Part shown: piece after piece, positions 1 to 8,374 of the stretch | How positions within the stretch are numbered: the stretch's first letter is position 1 | Layout: each line of letters begins with the position of its first letter | From: Planctomycetota bacterium | GTDB taxonomy: Bacteria; Planctomycetota; Brocadiia; SM23-32; JAKLEA01 | NCBI GenBank assembly: GCA_022711755.1 | Contig: JAKLEA010000005.1 | Span: 1 to 64,000 of the forward strand | DNA: 64,000 nucleotides | Reading direction: 5' to 3' | The notes under the pieces: model-generated | What the model was told of the DNA's origin: nothing | The model's database searches: none | Seen by the model: the letters and a program-made list of their open reading frames with translations, nothing else | Translations under genes and position numbers: made by a program

Positions 1-108
1 ATACTGGCGGCGCTGGTCGTCGTCCTCGAAGACGTCCATGCCGAAGTTGCCGCGCTGGGTGACGTGGTGCGCGATGCCGACGGCGACGGCTCTTGCGATC
101 CTGGCCAT
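1..108 (-). CDS. RAYT (REP-associated Y1) transposase, N-terminal part, runs off the window
   Basis: The minus-strand reading frame from the ATG at 108 to the window edge gives 36 residues beginning MARIARAVAVGIAHHV and continuing TQRGN. This is the standard opening of the REP-associated tyrosine transposase family (IS200/Y1-like; consensus near MARxxR...HHVTQRGN), which cuts and joins single-stranded DNA at hairpin-flanked sites. The catalytic His-x-His motif and tyrosine lie beyond the edge. About 50 bases upstream is a terminal motif (156-170) that also occurs inverted at 2663-2677. The frame opens cleanly and is not visibly damaged, so this copy may be intact. The family call rests on a short but very characteristic N-terminus. 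Confidence 0.8.
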   Translation of the reverse strand, partial: MARIARAVAVGIAHHVTQRGNFGMDVFEDDDQRRQY

Positions 109-113
109 GCAGA

Positions 114-1880
114 TCAGGCTAGCGGCGCTGATGGATGGATGTCAAGAAGGATATACGGTCGCTGTCCCCGTATTCCCATATAAAAGCCCTTGGTCAAGCG
201 AACCTTGTGCAGCGCGTTACCTTGACCAGACTGCTCTCCCATCATGAACTCGCCAGGCTGAATCAAGACCAGGTCCATCCCGACCCCTTTGCCAAGCTGG
301 AGCGTCAGCTTGCTGGGATTCCTTGCGCCGCTTCCGACTTCCCCGCCCGCGGCGCCGCGCAGAATTGTCAAACGAGCCCGCGCCACCTCCACCTTGTACC
401 CCCTGTCCCCGAACTCCTGAAGATAACGAGTCCACGCTTCGATCTTCCTTGTGCGCGACACGGAACGAATGGTATCCAAGCCATAGGCTGACCTATAGGC
501 ATCCCTTGCCTCATTGGTGCGCCTTGTTCTTTCCGCAACTACTTTGACAAGCTCAAGAATGAAACTCGGCTTGGCGTCAAGCAGCGCGTCCTGCCCCGTC
601 TCCCACCACGCCTTCGCCGCCGCGACGAGGGCGTCTCTATCGGCCATTGCCGTTTCCGGAGTGATAGGTTGCGCGCTCTTAAGCGATTCCAGCGCTCGCT
701 TGTCGGCCCTGAGCTTCTCCAGCAGGACGTTGAACGCTATGTCGCACACCCTCATGCCGCCCTGGATTTGCTCCGCCGGGCCAGCCTTGCCCAGAAAGGC
801 TGCCAAGACGCGCCACGACTCAAAATAGTCGAAGCCGCGCATCATGCGGATGACACAGGCGCGGCCGTCCGCGTCCATGCGGTGATAGTTGGCTATGATG
901 AAACTCATCCCGCGCGGGCCGTTGGCGGTGAATATGTTTGATAGCACCTGATCGTGCCCCGCGTCCCCCGGCTCGTTCATCTGCCGGCGCGTGAAAGACG
1001 CCACCGCCGGATCGTCAAGGTTCCAGGCGCGTTTGAGGGCGTCTCCCTTGAGCGTTCCGTCTGCGCACGACGCGAAGACCTTTACAATGTCGCCGTCGGC
1101 AGGTCCGGCAGCGTCCGGCTTCGCCGGCCAGTCTGTCTCGATCAGTTCGACGATGAAGCTCCTCTGCTTGTGCAGCAGGTCAAACCGTTTTTCGTGTCCC
1201 CAGTCCTTAAGCGACTGAATGTACTTGTCCCACGCGGCATGTAACTCCTTCTGTTTGGCATAGTGCTCTTCATCTTTGTCGGGAACACTATACTCATGCG
1301 GATTTCCAGGCGACCTGATATATTCCGGTGCCATTCCAGCTTCCCGCAGCCAATGGACATAATCATATGAGGCCCTGTCGCCGAATCGCTGGTCATAGAT
1401 CTGAATCGGGGCCTCCATATTGGGCGGGGAATAGGGGACGATGCTCTTGTCATTGAGGAACGCGTATGGAAAGTATCCCAGTTCGTAACACTTCGGGAAA
1501 CACTCTATGGCGCCCACCCTACCAATGCCACCCAATTCATCGAGAGCGATGCCGTCAATCCTGTGCAGAACACCAACTACAAGACTCATTCCCTTCGCGC
1601 GATACCCCCACAGAATGAAGCTCGCAGTTATCATTCTCCCCATGTTCATGTCTCGGACGAGGGCCTCAGCAACAAGAGGATCATCGAGGTTCACGCTGCC
1701 GAATATCTCGGATAGTCTGTCCGGATTGCTGTGGTTCTCCCAGACTAGCATGAGGGGGGCCAGCACATCGCAGCGGTCCTCCGATTCAGCAGGCAGTCGG
1801 TCTCCGGCGTCTATACCGGAAAGCAATAGGCCGAACGCAATGAGACTAAGGAGGAGGCGCCGTGAACTCACGGTAGTCAT
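114..1880 (-). pseudogene. Exported protein with C-terminal FGE/SUMF1-type domain, 3' end cut off by a RAYT element
   Basis: Starting at the ATG at 1880, the product opens with a signal peptide (MTTVSSRRLLLSLIAFGLLL) and has about 500 residues I cannot assign to a family. Near the C-terminus, GVGMDLVLIQPGEFMMGEQS followed by KVRLTKGFYMG is the beginning of a formylglycine-generating-enzyme/SUMF1 fold. That fold normally continues with an EVT-x-x-x-(W/Y) segment and some 200 more residues. Here it breaks right after FYMG, at about base 175, and the frame runs into the RAYT terminal motif and stops at 114. The open frame can extend upstream to 1991, but the signal peptide supports 1880, which overlaps the end of the preceding gene by 35 bases. 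Probably non-functional in its last domain. Confidence 0.65.
156..170 (+). repeat. RAYT element terminal motif, copy 1
   Basis: The 15-mer CGGTCGCTGTCCCCG lies just upstream (minus-strand sense) of the RAYT gene that starts at 108. Its exact reverse complement is at 2663-2677. Homology of the FGE-domain gene ends right beside it, so it marks the element boundary. Confidence 0.75.
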
Positions 1881-2688
1881 GCATAGGAAATCGCGGGTAC
1901 TGCACGTCATCGTCTGTCTCTGTCGTACCCCCGTCGCCTGTTGCCCAGACACCCGCCCATGGTTGATTGATTCTGTTGAGTATGCTGTCATTGTCTTCTC
2001 CCTGAATTATGCCCATAATGAAAGCTGGGATCGGCTTTTCTGACCTTGGTCGTCTATCACCAACGCTAGTGTACGGCGGAAGATCCGTCGCATCATCCCC
2101 CGGCATTCCGAGGGCGTAGAACAACGTGCCGTGATTGAACACGCCGTGGAAGTACTCCCCGCTGTAGCAGCACTGGAGGTAAATCTTCCTGTACCTCTGC
2201 ACCGGCATATCCGCCGCTCCGCAACAGCAGACTAGACCATTGCGCCCCGTTGATACAGGGCCGACTTTCCATGTTTTATGATGGTCCTTGAACTTATCCT
2301 TGTCCGGTCCCGGCACGAATGTAAGATGGAAGCCAACCGATGGCGTGTAACGCGGGAACCTGTATCCATCAAGCTCCACAACATCCTTGCACGGGTCGAA
2401 CGTCGTCGTGGTCGTCGAATCATCGCCGTAAGTCGGCATGGTCCGGAATGCCGTATGCCCTTGGTGGTGCCTCAAGTAGTCCCATCCGACTTCCTGAAGC
2501 TCATGAGCGGTGTTCATGAAGTCCTCCAGGCAAGTCGCGCTCCCGGAACCGAACCACGGTCCGACTCCGAAGTTTGAATGTCCCGCGAAGGCGACGTAGC
2601 CACCCGGCGCGGCAAGGGCGATCTTGGCGTGTTTCTCGTCCTTCCAGATGTAGACCGAAAATCGGGGACAGCGACCGCATTTCAGCAT
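1846..2688 (-). pseudogene. 5'-truncated caspase-like (clan CD) peptidase candidate
   Basis: An open frame of 280 codons whose first dozen codons come from the RAYT terminal sequence (GRCPRF is read through the 15-mer), so the native start and N-terminus are missing. The remaining protein has a hydrophobic strand ending in a His-containing turn (YVAFAGHSNFG) and later a strand ending in Cys-Tyr-Ser-Gly (KIYLQCCYSG). This His ... Cys-x-Ser-Gly arrangement is typical of the caspase/gingipain/clostripain fold. The order and spacing fit, but the overall similarity is mine to judge by eye, so the family is tentative. It ends PPP at 1846 and overlaps the signal-peptide gene that follows, suggesting the two once formed an operon. 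Confidence 0.45.
2663..2677 (-). repeat. RAYT element terminal motif, copy 2 (inverted)
   Basis: CGGGGACAGCGACCG on the plus strand is the exact reverse complement of 156-170. It lies 15 bases beyond the stop of the RAYT C-terminal fragment and coincides with the point where the caspase-like gene loses its N-terminus. It fits the downstream terminal hairpin sequence of a RAYT element. Confidence 0.75.
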
Positions 2689-2691
2689 CTT

Positions 2692-3027
2692 TCATTTCCC
2701 CTTCTGCCCTTTCTTTGCCGGGCGGCCCGCCGCCTTCGGGCGCAGTTCCCGACCAAGCATCCGTTCCACCCCCGCGATGAATGACTCGCTTCCCATCGGC
2801 CGCCCCGTGCGCGAAGACTCCTGCAACTGCCGCGCCCACGCCTCATCGTCCGGCGAGCGCAGGAACTGCGCCCAATCCCCAATCTCCGCCTCAAGCTCCG
2901 GGGCGCGGGTCAGCAGGGCATCCTCCTGCCCCGTCGCATGCGCCCGCGCGCTTGACCAGGCATAGTTCTCCGCCCGGCGCACAATCCGCGCGCGCCGCTC
3001 TGTTAGCATCCTCGCCCATTCCGCCAT
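2692..3027 (-). pseudogene. RAYT transposase, C-terminal fragment
   Basis: The 111-residue product contains RAENYAWSSARAHATG, then GDWAQFL, then SRTGRPMGSESFIAGVERML and a basic tail (GRPAKKGQKGK). These are the conserved C-terminal blocks of REP-associated tyrosine transposases. The preceding family blocks (N-terminal RGN motif, His-x-His and catalytic tyrosine) are absent: recognisable similarity begins only at RARIVRRAE, and the first ten residues are unrelated. The bases between 3028 and 3111 contain no rest of the gene. It is a remnant of a second element copy in the same orientation as the copy at 1-108. Confidence 0.8.
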
Positions 3028-3111
3028 GCCGGCGTCCTTGCGAACGCCGGAACCATGCCAGAGGAAAAGGCTGAGGCCCCTTTTTACGCCGTCAACTTCC
3101 AGGCAAGCGGA

Positions 3112-4404
3112 TCAAAGAACTATGCTTCGTTTCCCATGGTCGAACTTGGCGACCTTCGCTTCTCTCGCGCTGTACATGGCCATCTGGAGGATAGTCTGGG
3201 TGCGGAATGCCAGGTCCATGTCGCTCCACGTCTTCTTGTTTCCCGTCTTGCAGCAGTCAAGCAGGTTTTTCCAGAATTCTGTCTGACTCTCGCCTCGTTC
3301 AATCGGGAAGGTCTGCGGGGCCTTCGCGCCGCTCACGCGCACAGGCGTGAAAACGATCTCTTTGTTGTTGCCTATTGTCAACGTGCCGTCCCATCCGCGA
3401 ATGACGGGCTGGCGCTGGCCGGCCCCTCGGGTGGGGGTCGTGTTGTGGTCGTTCGCCTGCGTGCCCAGGACGGCGATTGTCACCTTCTCGGGATATTGCG
3501 CGAGCAGGTTGATGGTATCCGGGACTTCGCGCAATTTGTATTCGTATCGGTGAATCCCGGCGGTTGCCACGACGGTATCGGGGAAACCGACGTTGAGAAT
3601 GTCCACGACCTGCGTCAGGCAGTGCGGATAGAGGTCCGTGGCCGGGCCGCCCGCGTAGTCCTCGAAAAGCCGCCACCGGAACAGGCGGTCAACGCTGAAA
3701 GGCTTCTTCGGGGAGTCGCCGAGGAACGCCTCCCAGTTCAGGTCCGGGCCGGGTTGCGCGTTCGGATCGTCAATGCCCATGCCCCGCTCGCCCCAATCCC
3801 CGATGCGGAAGAACCCGGTCTCGCCGAAGAGGGGTTGCCCGATGACGCCGTCTTCCTGCACCAGTTTCTTCATCTGATGCCAGACGGAATCGCTCATGCC
3901 CTGCGTGCCAAGCAGGAACACGCGGTCGGACGCCGCAACCGTGTCGGCAAGCTGCTTGGTGATTTCGAACTGCCGCCAGTGCGTGACGGGCTTTTCGCAA
4001 TAGACGTGCTTGCCGGCCCTGATCGCGTCAATCGCCTGCGGGCCGTGGTGATGGTCCGGCGTGCTTATGCAGACGACGTCCACGTTCGGATCGGCCAGGA
4101 GTTCGCGGTGGTCCATGTAACCCTTGGCGATGCCGAAGTGCGACTTCTTGCCCTCCATTCGCGGGCGATAGATGTCGCATACGGCCGCCAGGTCAACGGG
4201 GAGGTTTTCCTTTTCGCGAAGGTAGCGGATGCAGTCCATATGGCTGCCGCCGCGCCCGCCCGCGCCGATGAAGCCGACGCCGATGCTCTCCACGCCAGCC
4301 TGCGCATTGCGCCCTATTCCGAATCCGGCTGCAACCGCTGCCGCGCCGGCCACGAACTGACGCCGCGTCATTCCACTTTTCTCTTTTTCCATGTTCTCGC
4401 TCAT
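3112..4404 (-). CDS. Tat-exported Gfo/Idh/MocA family oxidoreductase
   Basis: 430 residues. The N-terminus has a twin-arginine motif (MTRRQFV) and an Ala-rich hydrophobic stretch, so the folded, cofactor-loaded enzyme is predicted to be exported. A Rossmann segment follows (VGFIGAGGRGGSH), then the family block STPDHHH and the EKP motif (AGKHVYCEKPVTH). Family members are NAD(P)-dependent sugar, inositol or amino-sugar dehydrogenases; the substrate cannot be read from sequence. The start is supported by GGGAGG six bases upstream. It is the third gene of a minus-strand operon with a DUF6807 protein and a second Gfo/Idh/MocA protein (gap 29 bases). This set suggests periplasmic oxidation of a carbohydrate. 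Confidence 0.9.
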   Translation of the reverse strand: MSENMEKEKSGMTRRQFVAGAAAVAAGFGIGRNAQAGVESIGVGFIGAGGRGGSHMDCIRYLREKENLPVDLAAVCDIYRPRMEGKKSHFGIAKGYMDHRELLADPNVDVVCISTPDHHHGPQAIDAIRAGKHVYCEKPVTHWRQFEITKQLADTVAASDRVFLLGTQGMSDSVWHQMKKLVQEDGVIGQPLFGETGFFRIGDWGERGMGIDDPNAQPGPDLNWEAFLGDSPKKPFSVDRLFRWRLFEDYAGGPATDLYPHCLTQVVDILNVGFPDTVVATAGIHRYEYKLREVPDTINLLAQYPEKVTIAVLGTQANDHNTTPTRGAGQRQPVIRGWDGTLTIGNNKEIVFTPVRVSGAKAPQTFPIERGESQTEFWKNLLDCCKTGNKKTWSDMDLAFRTQTILQMAMYSAREAKVAKFDHGKRSIVL

Positions 4405-4433
4405 CAGAATGCCTCCCTGAACCTGCCCGGATT

Positions 4434-5879
4434 CTACTTCACCGCCGATTCGGTCTCAACCGCCGCCTTTGGGCTGTAGATTTGAATCTCGTAAATCCTG
4501 CCGAAGGCTGTCGCCTCCTTCTGCTCGCCCGTGCTGATGAGCATTCGGAGGTAGCGCGCCTTCACCGGCGCAAAGACATGCTCCGCAACCGGTTCGGCGT
4601 TGCCGACAACGGGATCGCAGACGTCAATCCACGGCCCCCACGGTTTGTCGGACCGCTGCAACCGGTAATCGCTGGTTGTGGAGGGATCGCCGTCATCCAT
4701 GATTCCCTCATGCCAGATACGGACACGGTCAATCGTCCGGGCGACGCCGAGATCGAACCTGAGATAATGGGGGATAATCCCGTTTGCAGAGTTCCACTTG
4801 TCGGTCTCGCGCACAGCCCATCGTCCGTCAACCGCCTTTGCCGCCGCGTAATCGGGTCCGAAAATGCTCGATGCGTCAACCTTCGTTCCGAATTCCGGCC
4901 CCGCGATATTCACATGCGTGGATTCCCATACCTCGAGATTCTTGATTGCCGGGGCGCTTTCAATCCACGCCCGGCGCGTATCCGCGATCTGCTGCTGCGT
5001 CGCCTCTGTGTCCCAGAGCGCAATACCGTAGGCGACGTTCAGCGTCTCGCCCGATTTCAGGATCATCCGCTGCTTGTAAAGATTCAGGGTTGCAGAGACG
5101 TAGCAGAACGGTTGCGTCATCGTGAACCACGCGGCGGGTTTTCGCGGATTGCCGGGATGATCGAAGACGGCGACCGTGACGGGTTTCCCGCCCGGCTTCG
5201 AGGCAAACGCGCACCAGTCGGCGCGGGCGACCCTTTCGGTTCCCCTTATCTCCTCGCCCTCCTGTCCGCTTGCGTTGAAGAATCGTCCGGACTCGTACAT
5301 CTCCGGCGCGAAGCGCATTCCCATGCCGAAGTAATGCCGTCCCCAGATTTTGGCCAGAGCGGCTCCCTCCGGGGGGGTGAAGCTGGATTCCCAGGTAACA
5401 AGGGTTGGGCCGGTCTCGCCCATGTCTCGGACTGTGATCCGGCGACGCTCCATCAGCAGCGACTTACCCTCGGCATTACGCCAGTCGAGGACCTGAGCGA
5501 TGGTCGCCTCTTCGCGTCCGTTGCGCATAGACTGCGCGACCGGCTCTTCCTTAACGACAACCTGCGAGCCGACCGGCCCCTCCTCGCCCCAGAATTCGAC
5601 GTTGGCGGCGTTGATGGCATACATCAGCCCATGGTGGTGAACGTGATCCGGCGGGGAGTCGAGCAGAACCTGCAATCCCGACGGGGTGAAGAGTTCCTTC
5701 ACGTAGGGCTTGAAGGGGTTGGCCTTGCGGACGCAACTGAGAACGGGCTTCTCAGCAACGGTGATTTTCACAATGTCCGCGTCTTCCACGACCTTGATCC
5801 TGTCGGCGCAGGCGTTCTGCGACAGTGTAACCAGGACCGGCGCAAGCAGCCTGAGCCATCCGGAAAGTTTCTTCGGCAT
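4434..5879 (-). CDS. Secreted DUF6807 (PmoA-like) protein with C-terminal F5/8-type C (discoidin) domain
   Basis: 481 residues from the ATG at 5879, chosen because AAGGAG sits eight bases upstream and a signal peptide follows (MPKKLSGWLRLLAPVLVTL). Residues ~30-330 resemble the DUF6807/PmoA-like family, whose hallmark His-rich strand is seen as SPPDHVHHHGLMYAIN. Residues ~345-470 form a discoidin-like carbohydrate-binding domain (AKAVDGRWAV ... HYLRFDLGVARTIDRVRIWHE ... ARYLRMLIST). In other genomes DUF6807 genes travel with Gfo/Idh/MocA genes in polysaccharide-use clusters, as here, flanked on both sides. Despite the PmoA label there is no reason to infer methane oxidation. Catalytic role unknown. 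Confidence 0.8.
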   Translation of the reverse strand: MPKKLSGWLRLLAPVLVTLSQNACADRIKVVEDADIVKITVAEKPVLSCVRKANPFKPYVKELFTPSGLQVLLDSPPDHVHHHGLMYAINAANVEFWGEEGPVGSQVVVKEEPVAQSMRNGREEATIAQVLDWRNAEGKSLLMERRRITVRDMGETGPTLVTWESSFTPPEGAALAKIWGRHYFGMGMRFAPEMYESGRFFNASGQEGEEIRGTERVARADWCAFASKPGGKPVTVAVFDHPGNPRKPAAWFTMTQPFCYVSATLNLYKQRMILKSGETLNVAYGIALWDTEATQQQIADTRRAWIESAPAIKNLEVWESTHVNIAGPEFGTKVDASSIFGPDYAAAKAVDGRWAVRETDKWNSANGIIPHYLRFDLGVARTIDRVRIWHEGIMDDGDPSTTSDYRLQRSDKPWGPWIDVCDPVVGNAEPVAEHVFAPVKARYLRMLISTGEQKEATAFGRIYEIQIYSPKAAVETESAVK

Positions 5880-5938
5880 GATATCTCCTTGCCTTTGGTT
5901 CATGTCGTCTGCGCCCGGTTTTAGAGCGCTGTAGCCGC

Positions 5939-7246
5939 TCAAACAAGTTCCGTCTTGCCGGGGATTGCGACCGGCGCGACCGGCAGCGGGCCGAACTCGA
6001 ACTTGGCGGGCCGGAGGTCCAGCTTCGACGTGTTGGCAACCCAGTCCCATTTGAGTATCCGCCCGGTATACGCGCTCATGCGCCCGGCAATCGCCATCAA
6101 CGAACTCTCGGCTATCCGCTGCGCGTCATTCAGGGGTTGGCCCTTGCGGATGCTCTCGATCATGTCTGTGTGTTCGCGCACCTGTGGATTCCAGTTCTCG
6201 CCCTCGTACTTGTAGGGATTCTCCCCGCTGATGACCCCCAGCGCGCCGTCGAGGTAGACCTCGCCCTTCGTGCCGATGATCCGGTCACAAACCTGATTCG
6301 CGCAATTCGGATTCTGGCGGCAGTAGCTGGCCATCTTGACGCCGCTTTCGTAATCGAACTCGACCGCAAAGTGGTCGTAGATATTGCCGTAATGCGGCTC
6401 GACACGAGTCTGTCTTCCGCCCATGCCGTTCACGTTCTTCGGCAGCGCCTGGAGAATCCAGTACATTACGTCGAGATTGTGGACATGCTGCTCGACGATG
6501 TGGTCGCCGGACAGCCACGTGAAGTAGAGCCAGTTACGGCACTGCCACTCCATGTCCGACATCTCCGGCGTCTTGTCAATGTGCCAGAGGCCGCCTGTGT
6601 TGTACCAAGCCTGCGCTGCGCGGATGTCGCCGATCGCGCCGTCGTGGATGCGTTTGACCACCTCAAGGTAGTGCGCCTGATGGCGTTTCTGCGTTCCGGC
6701 GACGGCGGCCAGTTTTTTCTGCGCGGCAAGCTTCCCGGTCTCGATCACCGAACGGTACCCGACGGGATCAACCGCCACCGGCTTTTCCATGAAGACGTTG
6801 ACGCCGCCCTCTATCGCCGCGCGGAAATGCTCGGGCCGGAAGCCGGGCGGGGTGGTCAGTATCACGTAGTTCACGCCGGAAGCGATGACCTTCTTGTAAT
6901 TGTCGAAGCCCCAGAACATCGTCTCGTCCGTAACTTTCATCGCCTCTGCCGGCAGTTCCTTCTTCAGATTCTCCCGGCATCCCTTGACCTTCGCCTCGAT
7001 CAGGTCGCCCATGGCGACCAGTTCGACGCCCTTGGCGGCGGCGACGCAGTCCTTGACCGCCCCGGTCCCGCGCCCGCCGCAACCGATAAGCCCCACCTTG
7101 ATCGTATCGCCGCCGGCGGCCTCCGCCCCGGCCAGCCTTGACGAAAGCCCGAATCCCAGCGCCGCCGATGCAAGCGAGGCCTTGCCCGTCATCCTCACGA
7201 ATTCGCGCCTCGTCATGCCGCCATTATGCCCCGTTGTCTTTTCCAT
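5939..7246 (-). CDS. Tat-exported Gfo/Idh/MocA family oxidoreductase (first gene of operon)
   Basis: 435 residues. Start chosen at 7246 because GGGAG lies nine bases upstream; in-frame codons extend to 7282. Twin-arginine signal (MTRREFVRM) followed by an Ala/Leu-rich segment, then a Rossmann motif (VGLIGCGGRGTGAV), the STPP-like turn TTPPGFRPEH, and EKPVAVDP for the conserved Lys-Pro. The C-terminal half carries GDHIVEQHVHNLDVMYW, a common block of the Tat-exported subgroup. It heads the operon with the DUF6807 gene (60-base gap) and a paralogue at 3112-4404. Two non-identical oxidoreductases in one operon may act on successive oxidation or reduction steps of the same sugar; that is inference. 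Confidence 0.9.
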   Translation of the reverse strand: MEKTTGHNGGMTRREFVRMTGKASLASAALGFGLSSRLAGAEAAGGDTIKVGLIGCGGRGTGAVKDCVAAAKGVELVAMGDLIEAKVKGCRENLKKELPAEAMKVTDETMFWGFDNYKKVIASGVNYVILTTPPGFRPEHFRAAIEGGVNVFMEKPVAVDPVGYRSVIETGKLAAQKKLAAVAGTQKRHQAHYLEVVKRIHDGAIGDIRAAQAWYNTGGLWHIDKTPEMSDMEWQCRNWLYFTWLSGDHIVEQHVHNLDVMYWILQALPKNVNGMGGRQTRVEPHYGNIYDHFAVEFDYESGVKMASYCRQNPNCANQVCDRIIGTKGEVYLDGALGVISGENPYKYEGENWNPQVREHTDMIESIRKGQPLNDAQRIAESSLMAIAGRMSAYTGRILKWDWVANTSKLDLRPAKFEFGPLPVAPVAIPGKTELV

Positions 7247-7302
7247 GTCGTTTTCTCCCTTCGAGAATGATTTTTGACGCAAAGAGTCCTTAGCAGGTTA
7301 TG

Positions 7303-7332
7303 AGTATATGTCCCGTCTCCGTCCTGAGTCAA
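7303..7332 (-). promoter_or_regulatory. sigma70-type promoter for the Gfo/DUF6807 operon
   Basis: On the minus strand, -35 TTGACT (7332-7327) and -10 TATACT (7308-7303) are separated by 18 bases, 57 bases before the start codon at 7246. Each hexamer differs from consensus by one base. Confidence 0.6.
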
Positions 7333-7419
7333 AGACATACGGACAGGACTACGCATACACAGGCATGAAGCCTTTGCGTACGGGGATGCGTCCTGCGGGT
7401 GCGAAGTCGCGCTGGAATG

Positions 7420-8349
7420 TTATTCTCCAAGAGATATGCGTGTCAGCCTTTTCTCCATCCACTCCGCCTCTCTTTTGAATTCGTTCTTTTTCCAGAACTC
7501 ACGCAATCCACGATACCTTTCGATAACGTCGAACCCGATGTTCCACTGAAGTTTGCGGAGGCAGTCCGGACAGAGAAAAGGAGGATCGGCGTCAGATTCG
7601 TCAAGACTGATCGAGCCGTTCACGACGCATTCGTAACGAATGCAATGAGTCAGGCCGAACATATGGCATGTCTCATGCGTCATGAGCTTGAATGCGCGAA
7701 GCCGAAACAACCGGTCCGCGTCGTCGGACCGCGCGCCGCCGTCCTCAGCGGGGTTCAACCTGTTGAGCGAATATACGCCGATCCGTTTCATCAATGACGC
7801 CTCTCCGAAGACAAAATTCCACGACTCGCTCGGATATAGGTCCTCCATTGTCAGACCGATGCAGCAGACGGCGTTTCTCCGCAGTCCGCGCTTTTCCACA
7901 AAATCAATCAACGGTCCGGTTCGATACTGAGTCCGGCTTCTGCCGGAGTCCCCTCGGACACGTTTTTCCGTGTCCGGCATGACGGTACCGACAACAATTT
8001 CCACCGGAAGTTGGAAGAAAAGCCCGGCGTATTGCGCCGTCTGGTCAAGGGCATAGCGGTCGGAATCCCGGAAATCCCCGATCGGCAGAATCAGAATCCG
8101 ATTCCGACCTGGCGTTGGTCGTATCGGGAGCGAACGCATGTAGTCTTCGAATGCGACGTGTTTCTCGGGGAATCTTCCGAGCCAACCCGAATTTGCGGAG
8201 AGGTCAATCCTTGTGAACAGGTCGGGATCGAAGGCGAATGCCCGCTCAGGCCCGGGCGCGGGCGGGGAGGGCCGCTGCACCTGCGACTGCGCCGCGTAGC
8301 ACAGAATAAACATCCCGGTAAGGATGGCTGCAATGGCCGGTTTTCCCAT
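7420..8349 (-). CDS. Exported archaemetzincin-like zinc metalloprotease
   Basis: 309 residues from the ATG at 8349 (a TTG 18 bases upstream is the only alternative). A hydrophobic N-terminus (AIAAILTGMFILCYA) predicts export. The zinc site reads HETCHMFGLTHC, followed by conserved Cys residues ending in FLCPDCLRKLQ: this is the HExxHxxGxxHC...CxxC signature of archaemetzincins, which bind a catalytic zinc and a structural zinc. Archaemetzincins are usually cytosolic, so the leader is unusual. It is the last gene of a minus-strand run (25 bases after the GlcF-like gene). Substrate unknown. Confidence 0.85.
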   Translation of the reverse strand: MGKPAIAAILTGMFILCYAAQSQVQRPSPPAPGPERAFAFDPDLFTRIDLSANSGWLGRFPEKHVAFEDYMRSLPIRPTPGRNRILILPIGDFRDSDRYALDQTAQYAGLFFQLPVEIVVGTVMPDTEKRVRGDSGRSRTQYRTGPLIDFVEKRGLRRNAVCCIGLTMEDLYPSESWNFVFGEASLMKRIGVYSLNRLNPAEDGGARSDDADRLFRLRAFKLMTHETCHMFGLTHCIRYECVVNGSISLDESDADPPFLCPDCLRKLQWNIGFDVIERYRGLREFWKKNEFKREAEWMEKRLTRISLGE

Positions 8350-8374
8350 GAGCGTTGAAATCTGCAATCAAGAC

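Noticed and set aside
3055..4479. Plus-strand frame of 474 codons opposite the Gfo/Idh/MocA gene
   Set aside because: No domains; the minus strand has a Tat signal, Rossmann fold and EKP motif.
4434..5879. Methane monooxygenase subunit PmoA
   Set aside because: The PmoA-like family name is misleading: the protein is secreted and has a sugar-binding domain, and no pmoB/pmoC genes are nearby.
4482..5924. Plus-strand frame of 480 codons opposite the DUF6807 gene
   Set aside because: Opposite a gene with a signal peptide, ribosome site and discoidin domain; the reverse product is Arg/Gly-rich without domains.
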